Positions 1-8,170 of a stretch of 57,852 nucleotides of DNA are shown here, in pieces. The stretch is from contig CAYLYM010000011.1 in the NCBI GenBank assembly GCA_964387645.1, forward strand, positions 1 to 57,852. Direction: 5' to 3'. The number at the start of each line of letters is the position of its first letter. Position 1 is the first letter of the stretch. The translations under genes and the position numbers were made by a program. This DNA comes from CAYLYM01 sp964387645. GTDB lineage: Bacteria; Calditrichota; Calditrichia; RBG-13-44-9. The notes beneath the pieces were generated by a model. The model was not told where the DNA came from. It saw only the letters and a program-made list of their open reading frames with translations, and made no database searches.

Positions 1-1008
1 CTGGTGTGTGGAGAACACCCCAAAGAAGCTAATCTAAATTTCATTGGAGAAGTTATAGATACCATTTATTCGACAAAAATTCAGAAAGGTGAAATTCGCA
101 GGATTAACGTAAATTCTGCACCAATGTCAGTCGAAGACTTTCGAACACTGAAATCTTTTGGAATTGGAACCTATCAATCGTTTCAAGAAACATATCATTT
201 TGATACTTACACAAGAATGCATCCCAGCGGTCCTAAAAAAGATTATGCTTACCGACTTTACACCATGGACCGGGCAATGGAAGCCGGTATTGATGATGTT
301 GGTATGGGCGTTCTCTTTGGCTTATACGATTACCGGTGGGAAATATTAGCGCTTTTACAACATGTAGAACATTTAGAAAACCGTTTTAATGTAGGTCCTC
401 ATACTATTTCTGTTCCAAGATTAGAACCGGCATTGAATGCCCCGGCCGCAATGAATCCACCTTATGCCATTAATGATCTGGAATTTAAAAAGTTAGTGGC
501 CATTTTGCGGTTAGCTGTGCCTTACACTGGTATTATTCTTTCTACCCGTGAAAGACCAGAAATGAGACGGGAATTGATTCAGTTGGGTGTTTCCCAGATT
601 AGTGCTGGAAGCAAAACATCCCCGGGTGGTTATGGAAAGCAAGGTTGTGATGATGAACCAGAACTTGACCAATTCCAGGTGAGCGATCATCGACCTCTGG
701 ACGAAGTGATTCGGGATATCTGTCAACTTGGTTTTATGCCTAGTTTTTGTACTGCCTGCTATCGTAAAGGCCGAACAGGCGAAGATTTTATGCATCTGGC
801 CAAACCGGGCGACATTAAAAAAATCTGTAGCCCGAATGCTTTGAGTTCTTTTAAAGAGTATCTTCTGGACTTTGCTAGTAATGAGACAAAACGGGTAGGA
901 CTTGAAGCTATTGAACGGGATTTGAAAAACGAGCCGGACGGGGTTCAGAAAACGGCACGCAAATTAATGGAGCGGGTCGACCAGGGCGAAAGGGATGTTT
1001 ATTTCTAA
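1..1008 (+). CDS. hydG: [FeFe]-hydrogenase maturase HydG (5' end cut by window)
   Basis: HydG is a radical SAM tyrosine lyase that makes the CO and CN ligands and an Fe(CO)(CN) synthon for the H-cluster. Only about the last 335 residues are present. The reading frame is open to base 1, so the N-terminal part with the radical SAM CX3CX2C motif lies outside the window. Family hallmarks seen: the stretch GIGTYQSFQETYH, the AMEAGIDDVGMGVLFGLYD segment, and the C-terminal auxiliary-cluster motif CX2CX22C (Cys codons at 748, 757 and 826). The protein ends in GERDVYF, as HydG proteins typically do. The stop is 11 bases before hydE on the same strand, so the two are probably co-transcribed. The truncation is only the window edge and gives no sign of a pseudogene. 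Confidence 0.95.
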   Translation: MVCGEHPKEANLNFIGEVIDTIYSTKIQKGEIRRINVNSAPMSVEDFRTLKSFGIGTYQSFQETYHFDTYTRMHPSGPKKDYAYRLYTMDRAMEAGIDDVGMGVLFGLYDYRWEILALLQHVEHLENRFNVGPHTISVPRLEPALNAPAAMNPPYAINDLEFKKLVAILRLAVPYTGIILSTRERPEMRRELIQLGVSQISAGSKTSPGGYGKQGCDDEPELDQFQVSDHRPLDEVIRDICQLGFMPSFCTACYRKGRTGEDFMHLAKPGDIKKICSPNALSSFKEYLLDFASNETKRVGLEAIERDLKNEPDGVQKTARKLMERVDQGERDVYF

Positions 1009-1019
1009 TTACAGATGAG

Positions 1020-2096
1020 ATGAAAGAGCGACTTTTACATATTTTAAATAAAACCGAATTGTCACGAGAGGATGTGATTTTTTTGCTCTCGTTAGCAAAC
1101 CAGGAAATGCTGAAAATCCTATTTCAACATGCCGATGAGGTCCGCCGCGAATTTTGCGGAGATAAGGTATATTTAAGAGGAATTATTGAATTTTCCAATT
1201 ATTGCCGGAGGAATTGTCTTTACTGTGGTTTGCGACGGGAGCATTTCCAGTTAACTCGATACCGGATGCATGAGGATGAAATAGTAAAAACTGCTCTGGA
1301 AATAGCTGATTTGGGAGTTGGGACGGTGGTTCTACAATCAGGAGAAGATCCGTATTTTACAGCAGAAGTGGTCGAAAGGATTATTTTCCGCATTAAACAA
1401 AAAGCGGATGTCGCCATAACACTTTCTCTGGGCGAAAGGCCATTTGATGAACTGCAGCGATGGCACTTAGCTGGGGCCGATCGTTACTTGCTGAAGCATG
1501 AAACCATCAATCCCGAGCTTTATGCCAGAATGCATCCTGATATGAAATATGAAGAGCGCTTAAATTGTCTGAAGGCGTTACGGACCATTGGTTACCAGAT
1601 CGGAGCTGGAAATATAATTGGCTTACCCGGGCAGACGATCGAGGATATCGCCGATGATATTCTATTCTTGAAAAAAATCGATGCCGATATGGTCGGTATA
1701 GGTCCTTTTATTCCAAATGTCAACACACCGCTGGGAAAGTACCCGGGAGGTGATGTGCTCATGACATTGAAAACAGTAGCGGTTGCCAGAATTGTGTTAC
1801 GCGATACGCACATCCCGGCAACCACAGCATTGGGGAGTATCGATGAATGGGGAAGAGAAAAAGCTTTGAAATGCGGGGCGAACGTCCTCATGCCCAATTT
1901 TACACCAGCCAGATATCGACGACTGTATGAAATCTATCCGAATAAACGCTGTGTGGATGATATGCCGAAACACTGTTTTAACTGTATTCAGGCACGGATT
2001 AAAGCTCTTGGCAGAGAGGTTGGCCTTGGCAAAGGTCACTCTTTGAAAAAGCGCTTTGTTGCTCTCCAAAATTCAGTTGATGCTTTAGTATCTTAA
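1020..2096 (+). CDS. hydE: [FeFe]-hydrogenase maturase HydE (radical SAM)
   Basis: HydE is the radical SAM maturase that acts after HydG on the way to the dithiomethylamine-bridged diiron subcluster. The 358-residue length is normal for the family. The radical SAM cluster motif CRRNCLYC (CX3CX2C) is at residues 62-69, preceded by the typical EFSNYCRRNC context. The stretch IIGLPGQTIEDIADDI and the C-terminal MPNFTPARYRRLYEIYP are also HydE-like and separate it from BioB and PylB. It follows hydG by 11 bases. A weak purine-rich site (GATGAG) precedes the ATG. Downstream it converges with hydF across a 120-base spacer that holds a repeat. Confidence 0.95.
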   Translation: MKERLLHILNKTELSREDVIFLLSLANQEMLKILFQHADEVRREFCGDKVYLRGIIEFSNYCRRNCLYCGLRREHFQLTRYRMHEDEIVKTALEIADLGVGTVVLQSGEDPYFTAEVVERIIFRIKQKADVAITLSLGERPFDELQRWHLAGADRYLLKHETINPELYARMHPDMKYEERLNCLKALRTIGYQIGAGNIIGLPGQTIEDIADDILFLKKIDADMVGIGPFIPNVNTPLGKYPGGDVLMTLKTVAVARIVLRDTHIPATTALGSIDEWGREKALKCGANVLMPNFTPARYRRLYEIYPNKRCVDDMPKHCFNCIQARIKALGREVGLGKGHSLKKRFVALQNSVDALVS

Positions 2097-2108
2097 TTCT
2101 TTAATTTG

Positions 2109-2190
2109 GATTGCCTGGCTTTATCAGCCAAACTGACCTGGCCAGCAGCCAGTCGGAGATAACGCTTGTGGCGTGTACTATCCCCCAATA
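2109..2190 (-). repeat. Dispersed GC-rich repeat, copy A
   Basis: Read on the minus strand, the spacer between the convergent hydE and hydF contains GGGGGATAGTACACGCCA, then a run of CTGGC/GCCAG inverted segments. The same opening, GGGGGATAGTTTACGCCA, occurs on the plus strand at about 48678, also followed by CTGGC-rich inverted sequence. It is more GC-rich than its surroundings and lies between two stop codons, as expected for a REP-like or intergenic palindromic element. It may also act as a transcription terminator, but no clear U-tract is visible. Confidence 0.45.
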
Positions 2191-2216
2191 AAGTTCGAGA
2201 TTTGTTATTCTTATAA

Positions 2217-3440
2217 TCATAAATAATTTGTTATCAGATCAGGTGATTTGACAAACGGTTCAATAGCCCGTTTATAAATTCCCAAACAGTAGGCGATGGT
2301 CATTCCATAATTGGTTACCGGAATATTTTTTTCAATGGCGGGTTTCAACCGGTTGTAAATCTGCCGCCGAGTCATCATGCAGCCACCACATTGTACAACC
2401 AGGCTGTATTCTTCCATTGGACGTTTGGGCTGGTTCAATCCAGCAACCACTTCGAAGGACAGTTTTTTGCCGGTGAAGTTGGAAATCCAGCGGGGAATTT
2501 TTACCCGTCCAATGTCATCGTCACTGACATGGTGGGAACATGATTCCAGAATCAACACCCGATCACCGTCTTTTAAATCAGAAATTTTAGGTGTACCCCT
2601 TAAATATTCATCAAAAGCCCCGCGATATCGGGCAAAGAGAATACTGAAACTGGTAAGTGGAATATCTCGAGGAATGGCGGCATCGGCTTTTAAAAACACC
2701 TGGCTATCGGTAATCGCCAATTTGGGTTTAAGATCGGTTTGACGCCAGAAGGCTTCTAACTCCCTTTCTTTCAAAATAATGGTGATGCAGTCGTTGTCTA
2801 AAAGATCGCGAATAGTCTGTACTTGTGGGAGAATCAGGCGGCCTTTTGGCGCCTGAACATCGATAGGCGTGATAAGCATAACAATATCGCCATAAGAAAC
2901 CAGATCACCCACTAAGGGCGGATTGTTAAACACAGAATCCGGCAGATGTTTTCGAATCAGCTCGATAATGGTTTCAAGATTTTCGGGATTCAGGCAACTG
3001 AAGTTAACGATATCGGTTTTTGTTTCTCGTTCAATAAATTGGCGTGTCACTTCCGTTAAAGGAGACAAATCGGTTTTATTGTGTACAATGAAAAATGGAA
3101 CATGGTATTTTTCGAATTCATCAATAATGGTGCGTTCGAATGTGCCAAATTGATTTTCTGCAATAAGCAGAATACCCAGATCAATGGTTTTCAGTGTTTC
3201 TAGAGTTTTCTCAATTCTCTTTTTCCCGATTTCTCCAGTATCGTCAATCCCGGCGGTATCGATCAGGACAACGGGTCCCAATCCGATAATCTCGTAAGAT
3301 TTTTTGACAGGATCAGTCGTGGTCCCGGGATGATCAGAAACAATCGCAACGTTCTGACCGGTGAGTATATTGATGAATGAGCTTTTTCCACAGTTTCTTC
3401 TGCCAAATATTCCGATATGTGGCTTTTCTGATTTTAACAT
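2217..3440 (-). CDS. hydF: [FeFe]-hydrogenase maturation GTPase HydF
   Basis: HydF is the GTPase scaffold on which the diiron subcluster is assembled before transfer to the hydrogenase. GTPase motifs are seen in order: P-loop GRRNCGKS (residues 13-20), G3 DTAGI, G4 NKTD. The C-terminal iron-sulfur domain has Cys301 and His303 followed by Cys351 and Cys354. This matches the family pattern CxHx46-53HCxxC, except that the position just before Cys351 is Gln350 where many HydFs have His. The 407-residue length is normal. An AAGGAA ribosome-binding site precedes the ATG. It lies 47 bases downstream of aspA on the same strand and is probably co-transcribed with it. Confidence 0.95.
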   Translation of the reverse strand: MLKSEKPHIGIFGRRNCGKSSFINILTGQNVAIVSDHPGTTTDPVKKSYEIIGLGPVVLIDTAGIDDTGEIGKKRIEKTLETLKTIDLGILLIAENQFGTFERTIIDEFEKYHVPFFIVHNKTDLSPLTEVTRQFIERETKTDIVNFSCLNPENLETIIELIRKHLPDSVFNNPPLVGDLVSYGDIVMLITPIDVQAPKGRLILPQVQTIRDLLDNDCITIILKERELEAFWRQTDLKPKLAITDSQVFLKADAAIPRDIPLTSFSILFARYRGAFDEYLRGTPKISDLKDGDRVLILESCSHHVSDDDIGRVKIPRWISNFTGKKLSFEVVAGLNQPKRPMEEYSLVVQCGGCMMTRRQIYNRLKPAIEKNIPVTNYGMTIAYCLGIYKRAIEPFVKSPDLITNYL

Positions 3441-3487
3441 TCGAGATTCCTTATATATTTAATAAAGAAAATTTCTTTTTATTTATT

Positions 3488-4933
3488 TCATACGATTTCT
3501 TTTAAAGAAAATCCTAACCTTAATAAATTCTGTGGTTCGAAGATTTCCTGGAGCTTTTGCTCTGTCATCAGTTTAAGTTTTTTGTTAGCCGTAAAAATAG
3601 AGCGCTTTTCTTTCTGCATTTCCTGTGCCAGTTTTGATGCTGCATGATAGCCGATATATGGAATCAATGCGGTGGTGATGGACTGACTATGGAAAAGTTT
3701 CTTTTTAGCTGCCTGGTCGTCGACGGCAAGTCCTGGAAACAGATTTTCTGACAACGATCTGTCACTTGCTATTAGACATTTGATACTTTCAATCAGGGCA
3801 TGGCCAATAATGGGCAGATAGGCATTCAAATCAAGGAATCCCTGGCCTGCCAGAGAGCTGATGAGTTGATCGTTGCTGTACACCCGATGGCAACAACTGA
3901 TTACAAATTCGGAGATAACCGGATTGATTTTCCCCGGCATAATGGAACTGCCAACCTGCTTTTGGGAGATTTTTATTTCATCCAGATTATGGAGATCGGA
4001 AGCCAAGGCGCGGATGTCGCTCGCCATTTTTTCCAGATTCACGGCATGGGATTTTAAAATGGCATGAATTTCTACCAGTGGATCAATGTTTGCCGTGGCA
4101 TCTTCCAGGTTTTCTGCCCGGGTGAGCGGTTTTTGTGCAATTTGCTGCAGGGCTTTTACAACTTCGAAAATAAAAAAACGTGGTACGGTGATACCGGTGC
4201 CAATAGCGCTCCCGCCCAGATTCACTACTTTGATTCGTTCAAAAAATTTTGAAATGCGCCACCAGTCGCGAGAAAGTGCTTCACTGTAGGTGCTGAAGAG
4301 TTTTCTAAAGGAGCCTGGTACCGCCTCCTGCATCTGGGTGTAAGCAATCCGTAAGCTATTCCGATTAGCTTTTTCGATGTTTTCCACTCTGGTCCGCAGT
4401 CCGTTTATTGAAGCCTCTAATTCATCTAACAGTTGCATGGTGACTAATTTCAGGGAAGTAGGAATAACATCGTTGGTTGATTGAAATACATTGGCATGTT
4501 CAACAGGATCGATGAATTGATAATCGCCGGGCTTTTTGCCCATACGTACCAGACTGGCATTGGCGATGATTTTATTTATATTCATGTTGATGCTTGTTCC
4601 GTCTCCACCCGATATGGTAGGAACAATGAAATACTCGAAATATTGACCGTTCCTACATTCTTCAGCGCTCTGGATCAGATGGGAAATAATTTCATTTTCT
4701 ATCATTCGAATGGGAATTTGATCTTGTCTATATTGTGACAGTGCAGCCTGCTTAAATTTTTGACAGGTCTGGTAATAAGCCAGTTTCACGGTAGCTATAG
4801 CCTTATACCATTCGAAGTGAAAAGGTGTCTGATAAGGGAAATTTTTGCTGGCGCGGGCGGCATGGATACCGTAAAGAGCTTCGTATGGAATAGATTTTTT
4901 ACCTAAATAATCCTGTTCTACTCGAAATTCCAT
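3488..4933 (-). CDS. aspA: Aspartate ammonia-lyase (fumarase/aspartase superfamily)
   Basis: Predicted to convert L-aspartate reversibly to fumarate and ammonium. The superfamily signature GSSIMPGKINPV, which forms the mobile catalytic loop, is intact. Other conserved stretches are GGDGTSINMN and FQSTNDVIPTS, near the carboxylate-binding sites. The length (481 residues) fits aspartase. Aspartase and class II fumarase share these motifs. I prefer aspartase because of the overall sequence and because aspA genes are commonly found beside hydrogenase-maturation genes. It lies upstream of hydF with a 47-base gap. The shared operon may link aspartate-derived fumarate or ammonium to hydrogenase maturation or fermentation, but that link is inference. 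Confidence 0.88.
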   Translation of the reverse strand: MEFRVEQDYLGKKSIPYEALYGIHAARASKNFPYQTPFHFEWYKAIATVKLAYYQTCQKFKQAALSQYRQDQIPIRMIENEIISHLIQSAEECRNGQYFEYFIVPTISGGDGTSINMNINKIIANASLVRMGKKPGDYQFIDPVEHANVFQSTNDVIPTSLKLVTMQLLDELEASINGLRTRVENIEKANRNSLRIAYTQMQEAVPGSFRKLFSTYSEALSRDWWRISKFFERIKVVNLGGSAIGTGITVPRFFIFEVVKALQQIAQKPLTRAENLEDATANIDPLVEIHAILKSHAVNLEKMASDIRALASDLHNLDEIKISQKQVGSSIMPGKINPVISEFVISCCHRVYSNDQLISSLAGQGFLDLNAYLPIIGHALIESIKCLIASDRSLSENLFPGLAVDDQAAKKKLFHSQSITTALIPYIGYHAASKLAQEMQKEKRSIFTANKKLKLMTEQKLQEIFEPQNLLRLGFSLKEIV

Positions 4934-5116
4934 ATTCTTGATTCCTAATGATAATAAAAAATAGAAAATATATTAACTAAATAAAAAGGGCAATCAAAAT
5001 AAAAATACTAGCTAAACCACAGTTTTTTAATTTTATACACAATTACTGTTAAAATTTTGGTTATTATTGATAGAATTATTATATTTTAAAAACATTCATC
5101 AAATTAGGAGATAATC

Positions 5117-6127
5117 ATGGCTATAACCTTAGAAGAGGTACGTAAGGTCTTGTTAGCAGCGAGTACTGAATTAATGTCTAAATCCAATGTGGTGGCGACA
5201 GGAGTTGGGTACAAAGTTACTGCTGGCGAGCAGACCGATCAATTGGCCATTGTGTGTTCAGTAGATGTGAAAAAAACTAAAAAATCGCTTACTAAGAGAG
5301 AAATGATTCCAGCCACCATTCAAAATATCCCAACAGATGTCAACCCTACTGGCATTATCCGGGCGCTTAAAGATCCTACCGAGCGATTTCGTCCAGCACC
5401 TGGTGGTGTTAGTATCGGCCATGTGAATATTACCGCAGGTACTCTGGGATGTTTGGTGAAGAAGAATAATAAAATCTATATTCTCTCTAACAACCACGTT
5501 CTAGCTAATAGCAACGATGCTTCCATTGGAGACTCCATTCTCCAACCGGGTCCCTATGATGGCGGAAAGAATCCGCAGGACCGCATCGCCACTTTGAGCA
5601 ATTTTATACCAATTCAGTTCGAAGGTGGAGATACCTTACCCGGTCCCTGTAAAATCGGCAATGCAGTTGCAACCGTTCTCAACTGGTTGGCGGCTGCTAC
5701 CGGTAGCAAAACGCGCCTGGTGGCCACGCGGCTTCAAGTGGAGGATAATTTAGTAGATGCCGCCATTGCTGAACCAGTCGATGAAAATGTGGTGGTTAAT
5801 GAAATCCTGAATATTGGAACTATTCAAGGAGTTGCAGAAGGCGCACTGGGCATGTCGGTGAAAAAAAGTGGCCGGACGACTGGATTGACAACTGGCGTTA
5901 TTCAGCAGATTGACGTGACTGTACGGGTAAGCTATGGTCCCAATAAAACAGCGGTATTTGTAGACCAACTAATGACAGGAAATATAAGCCAGGGAGGTGA
6001 TAGCGGTTCGGCGGTATTATCCGATGAGAATAAGCTCGTCGGTCTCCTTTTTGCCGGGAGCAATACGACCACTATCATAAATAGAATTCAGAACGTATTT
6101 CAAGCTCTCCAGGTATCATTAGTGTAA
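5117..6127 (+). CDS. Trypsin-fold serine protease (Nal1-like) with N-terminal prodomain-like module
   Basis: A predicted S1-type serine endopeptidase of 336 residues. The catalytic triad can be placed at His127 (SNNHVL), Asp214 (NLVDAAIA) and Ser296 (GGDSGS). No signal peptide or membrane segment is seen, so it is either cytoplasmic or exported by an unrecognised route. Residues 25-84 form a separate module with VVATGVG near its start and IPATIQNIPTDVNPTGIIRAL at its end, before a Pro/Gly linker (about 85-97) and the protease fold. The gene just downstream is a free copy of this module. An AGGAG site lies 6 bases before the ATG. The substrate is unknown. Confidence 0.85.
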   Translation: MAITLEEVRKVLLAASTELMSKSNVVATGVGYKVTAGEQTDQLAIVCSVDVKKTKKSLTKREMIPATIQNIPTDVNPTGIIRALKDPTERFRPAPGGVSIGHVNITAGTLGCLVKKNNKIYILSNNHVLANSNDASIGDSILQPGPYDGGKNPQDRIATLSNFIPIQFEGGDTLPGPCKIGNAVATVLNWLAAATGSKTRLVATRLQVEDNLVDAAIAEPVDENVVVNEILNIGTIQGVAEGALGMSVKKSGRTTGLTTGVIQQIDVTVRVSYGPNKTAVFVDQLMTGNISQGGDSGSAVLSDENKLVGLLFAGSNTTTIINRIQNVFQALQVSLV

Positions 6128-6143
6128 TTTTTTAAATCCTGGT

Positions 6144-6377
6144 ATGGCAATGAATGGTGGCTTTGAAAAAATAAAAAAAATAAAGCAGAAATACCAATCC
6201 CGTTGGTTGGCTATCCCCGGTGTTGTGGCCGTGGGAGTTGGGTTAACCAAAAACCAGAAACCAGGCATCATTATATCCGTGTCGAAGAAATTTATCGAAG
6301 AATCTCATTTAATTCCAGATGAAATCGAAGGCATTCCTATTGAAATTGTTAAGACCGGTGAAATAAAAGCACTCTGA
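6144..6377 (+). CDS. Small protein homologous to the N-terminal module of the upstream protease
   Basis: A 77-residue protein, 17 bases after the protease stop and on the same strand. VVAVGVG (residues 27-33) aligns with VVATGVG (25-31) of the protease. IPDEIEGIPIEIVKTGEIKAL (57-77) aligns without gaps with protease residues 64-84. It ends exactly where the protease continues into its linker, so it is a stand-alone version of that domain. Residues 8-20 are lysine-rich and probably helical. No strong ribosome-binding site is seen, so translation may be coupled to the protease; the second ATG (6150) could also serve. It could be an inhibitor or folding partner of the protease, or a duplicated relic, and the sequence does not decide between these. 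Confidence 0.7.
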   Translation: MAMNGGFEKIKKIKQKYQSRWLAIPGVVAVGVGLTKNQKPGIIISVSKKFIEESHLIPDEIEGIPIEIVKTGEIKAL

Positions 6378-6732
6378 ACTATTTTCCTGAGATCCTGTGT
6401 TCTCTCATTCCGTTTCGGTAAGATGAAAATTTTTATAGATGGAAATAATCCATTACAAAGAATAATGTTTCATCTGTTAATTAAAAATGTCATGGGAAGT
6501 TAGGTACTCGGTTTAAAAAAGTAGAATTCACATGAGTCAGAATCTTTTATATATCCTCATCATCTGTCTTTCTGGAGCATTTTGGGGGTGTCTTCTCAAT
6601 TTTTGCTGAGCCCGAATATCCTTATCTAATAAAATTGTTGAATTGGGCTTTTTAGGAAATCTGTTTATTAGAATACCGGTAATAATTGCCATTTTTTTGA
6701 AGAAATATTCAAAAATGGTAGGAGATGGCTCA
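6378..6732. other. Intergenic region, no convincing gene
   Basis: This 355-base spacer separates the small prodomain-like gene from the end of mnmA. It contains a 25-codon hydrophobic ORF (6532-6609, plus strand) without a ribosome-binding site, which I do not accept as a gene. Near mnmA there is an AT-rich hairpin (6689-6718; arms beginning CCATTTTT and ending AAAAATGG, with a 2-base bulge) that may help end mnmA transcription, but it is not a classical GC-rich terminator. Confidence 0.4.
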
Positions 6733-7788
6733 TCAGGATTCCAGAATCACACTTCCACCCAGACAAACATCGCCATCATAAAATACGGCAAATTGACCTG
6801 GAGCAATACCCTGATCTGGTTTATCAAGGGTTACCCATCCTTCGTCTCCACGAATGTCTAATTCACAATGGTAAAAATCTTTCCCATGCCGTACTTTTAC
6901 CTGTAAATTCCGTTTGGTAGGCGGGTCACCCAGAATCCAGTTGAATTTACCCACTTTGAATTTATCAAAGAGACGAGTATTCATTCTGTCTTTTTGTGAT
7001 AAATAAATAATATTGTTTTTAATATCCTTTTTTACCACGTACCATGGACCGCCTGATAAACCCAGCCCATGGCGTTGACCAATTGTGTAGAACCAGTAAC
7101 CTTTGTGTCGGCCCAATTTTTCTCCGGTATCGATATTTACAAAATAACCGGGCATTTCGCCTAAATGATGCCTTACAAAATCGGAATACCGAATTTGGCC
7201 TAAAAAGCAGATACCCTGGCTATCTTTGCGATATTTATTAGGGAGGTCATAAACCTCTGCCAACTGTCTGACCTGTTTTTTTGTGTAACGACCCAAAGGA
7301 AACACCGCACGAGCAATCTGCTCCTGCCGCATGTATCCCAGGAAATAGGTCTGGTCTTTCACCGGATCGGGTGATTTTTTCAAATAATAGCGATTATTTT
7401 CATAAACCACCTGGGCATAATGTCCTGAGGCCACCTTCTCAAAAGAAAGATCAATTTTATCGAAGAATAACCCGAATTTAATCAGTCGATTACAAAACAT
7501 ATCAGAGTTCGGCGTCCGGCCTTCTTTTAATTCTTTAATTGCATAAGTAACAACCTTCTCCCAGTATTCCCTTTGTAATGAAATAATTTTTAAAGGGACA
7601 TCAGCTTGTTTGCAAACGCCGCGGGCGTACTCTAAATCTTCTTCCCAGGGACATTTGCCTAAAAAAGAAAGTTCATCCTCTAACCATATTTTTAGATAAA
7701 AAGCGGTAACCTCGTGTCCTTCTTCTTTTAGAAGCCGCAGGGCAACAGAGCTGTCCACACCGCCAGATAACAAAACTGCTATCTTCAT
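6733..7788 (-). CDS. mnmA: tRNA-specific 2-thiouridylase MnmA
   Basis: Uses ATP and a persulfide relay to thiolate U34 of tRNA-Lys, -Glu and -Gln. The 351-residue protein starts with the PP-loop ATPase motif LSGGVDSS (residues 7-14). The two catalytic cysteines are present: the first in SDMFCNRLIKFG and the second in DSQGICFLG. The tRNA-binding segments DPVKDQTYFL and FYTIGQRHGLGL are typical, followed by the C-terminal beta-barrel. A GAGG site lies about 11 bases before the ATG. It has no close partner genes and appears to be a single transcription unit. Confidence 0.95.
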   Translation of the reverse strand: MKIAVLLSGGVDSSVALRLLKEEGHEVTAFYLKIWLEDELSFLGKCPWEEDLEYARGVCKQADVPLKIISLQREYWEKVVTYAIKELKEGRTPNSDMFCNRLIKFGLFFDKIDLSFEKVASGHYAQVVYENNRYYLKKSPDPVKDQTYFLGYMRQEQIARAVFPLGRYTKKQVRQLAEVYDLPNKYRKDSQGICFLGQIRYSDFVRHHLGEMPGYFVNIDTGEKLGRHKGYWFYTIGQRHGLGLSGGPWYVVKKDIKNNIIYLSQKDRMNTRLFDKFKVGKFNWILGDPPTKRNLQVKVRHGKDFYHCELDIRGDEGWVTLDKPDQGIAPGQFAVFYDGDVCLGGSVILES

Positions 7789-8170
7789 TTACTTGTTATC
7801 CTCACTTGTATTTAAACAAAATAATTTAAGAAAATAAAGAGCAGAAAAACAGAGTGGGAGACAAAATATTTAGAGAAATTATAATCCATCTATTTATAGC
7901 TGAAAATATTACAGTTTCTCTTCAGGAAAGAAATAAGAATCGATTTTAGATAAAAAATAAATTTACTTCAGATTTAAGTAACTTTGAAATGGATTGGGTT
8001 TGACTACCGAATTTGAAATTGAAAATTGTTCACCGATTGTAAGGTAAATTAAATTTAATATGCTATTTCTTACTAATAAGTTAAGAAATGTAAATATCTA
8101 AAAATGAGTGGTGAATGAAAAAATTTATTTAAATTGTTGATTATTATAAAATTTAGATTGGAAATTTTAG
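7789..8170. other. AT-rich intergenic region, nothing recognised
   Basis: A very AT-rich spacer of 382 bases between mnmA and hemH, both on the minus strand. It should hold the mnmA promoter on its left side. I see no ORF with a ribosome-binding site, no GC-rich hairpin and no RNA-gene-like fold. Confidence 0.35.

Noticed and set aside
1..1008. HydG as a possible pseudogene because the N-terminal half is missing
   Set aside because: The frame is open to base 1, so the missing part is simply outside the window.
3800..4738. Several plus-strand ORFs of 60-85 codons opposite aspA
   Set aside because: They are shadows of the aspA coding frame; aspA has full family motifs while these have none.
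6532..6609. 25-codon hydrophobic ORF (MSQNLLYILIICLSGAFWGC...)
   Set aside because: It looks like a signal-peptide fragment but has no ribosome-binding site, no continuation and no context.
6689..6718. AT-rich hairpin downstream of mnmA as a terminator
   Set aside because: The stem is nearly all A/T with a two-base bulge and has no U-tract on the minus strand; it is mentioned only in the gap entry.
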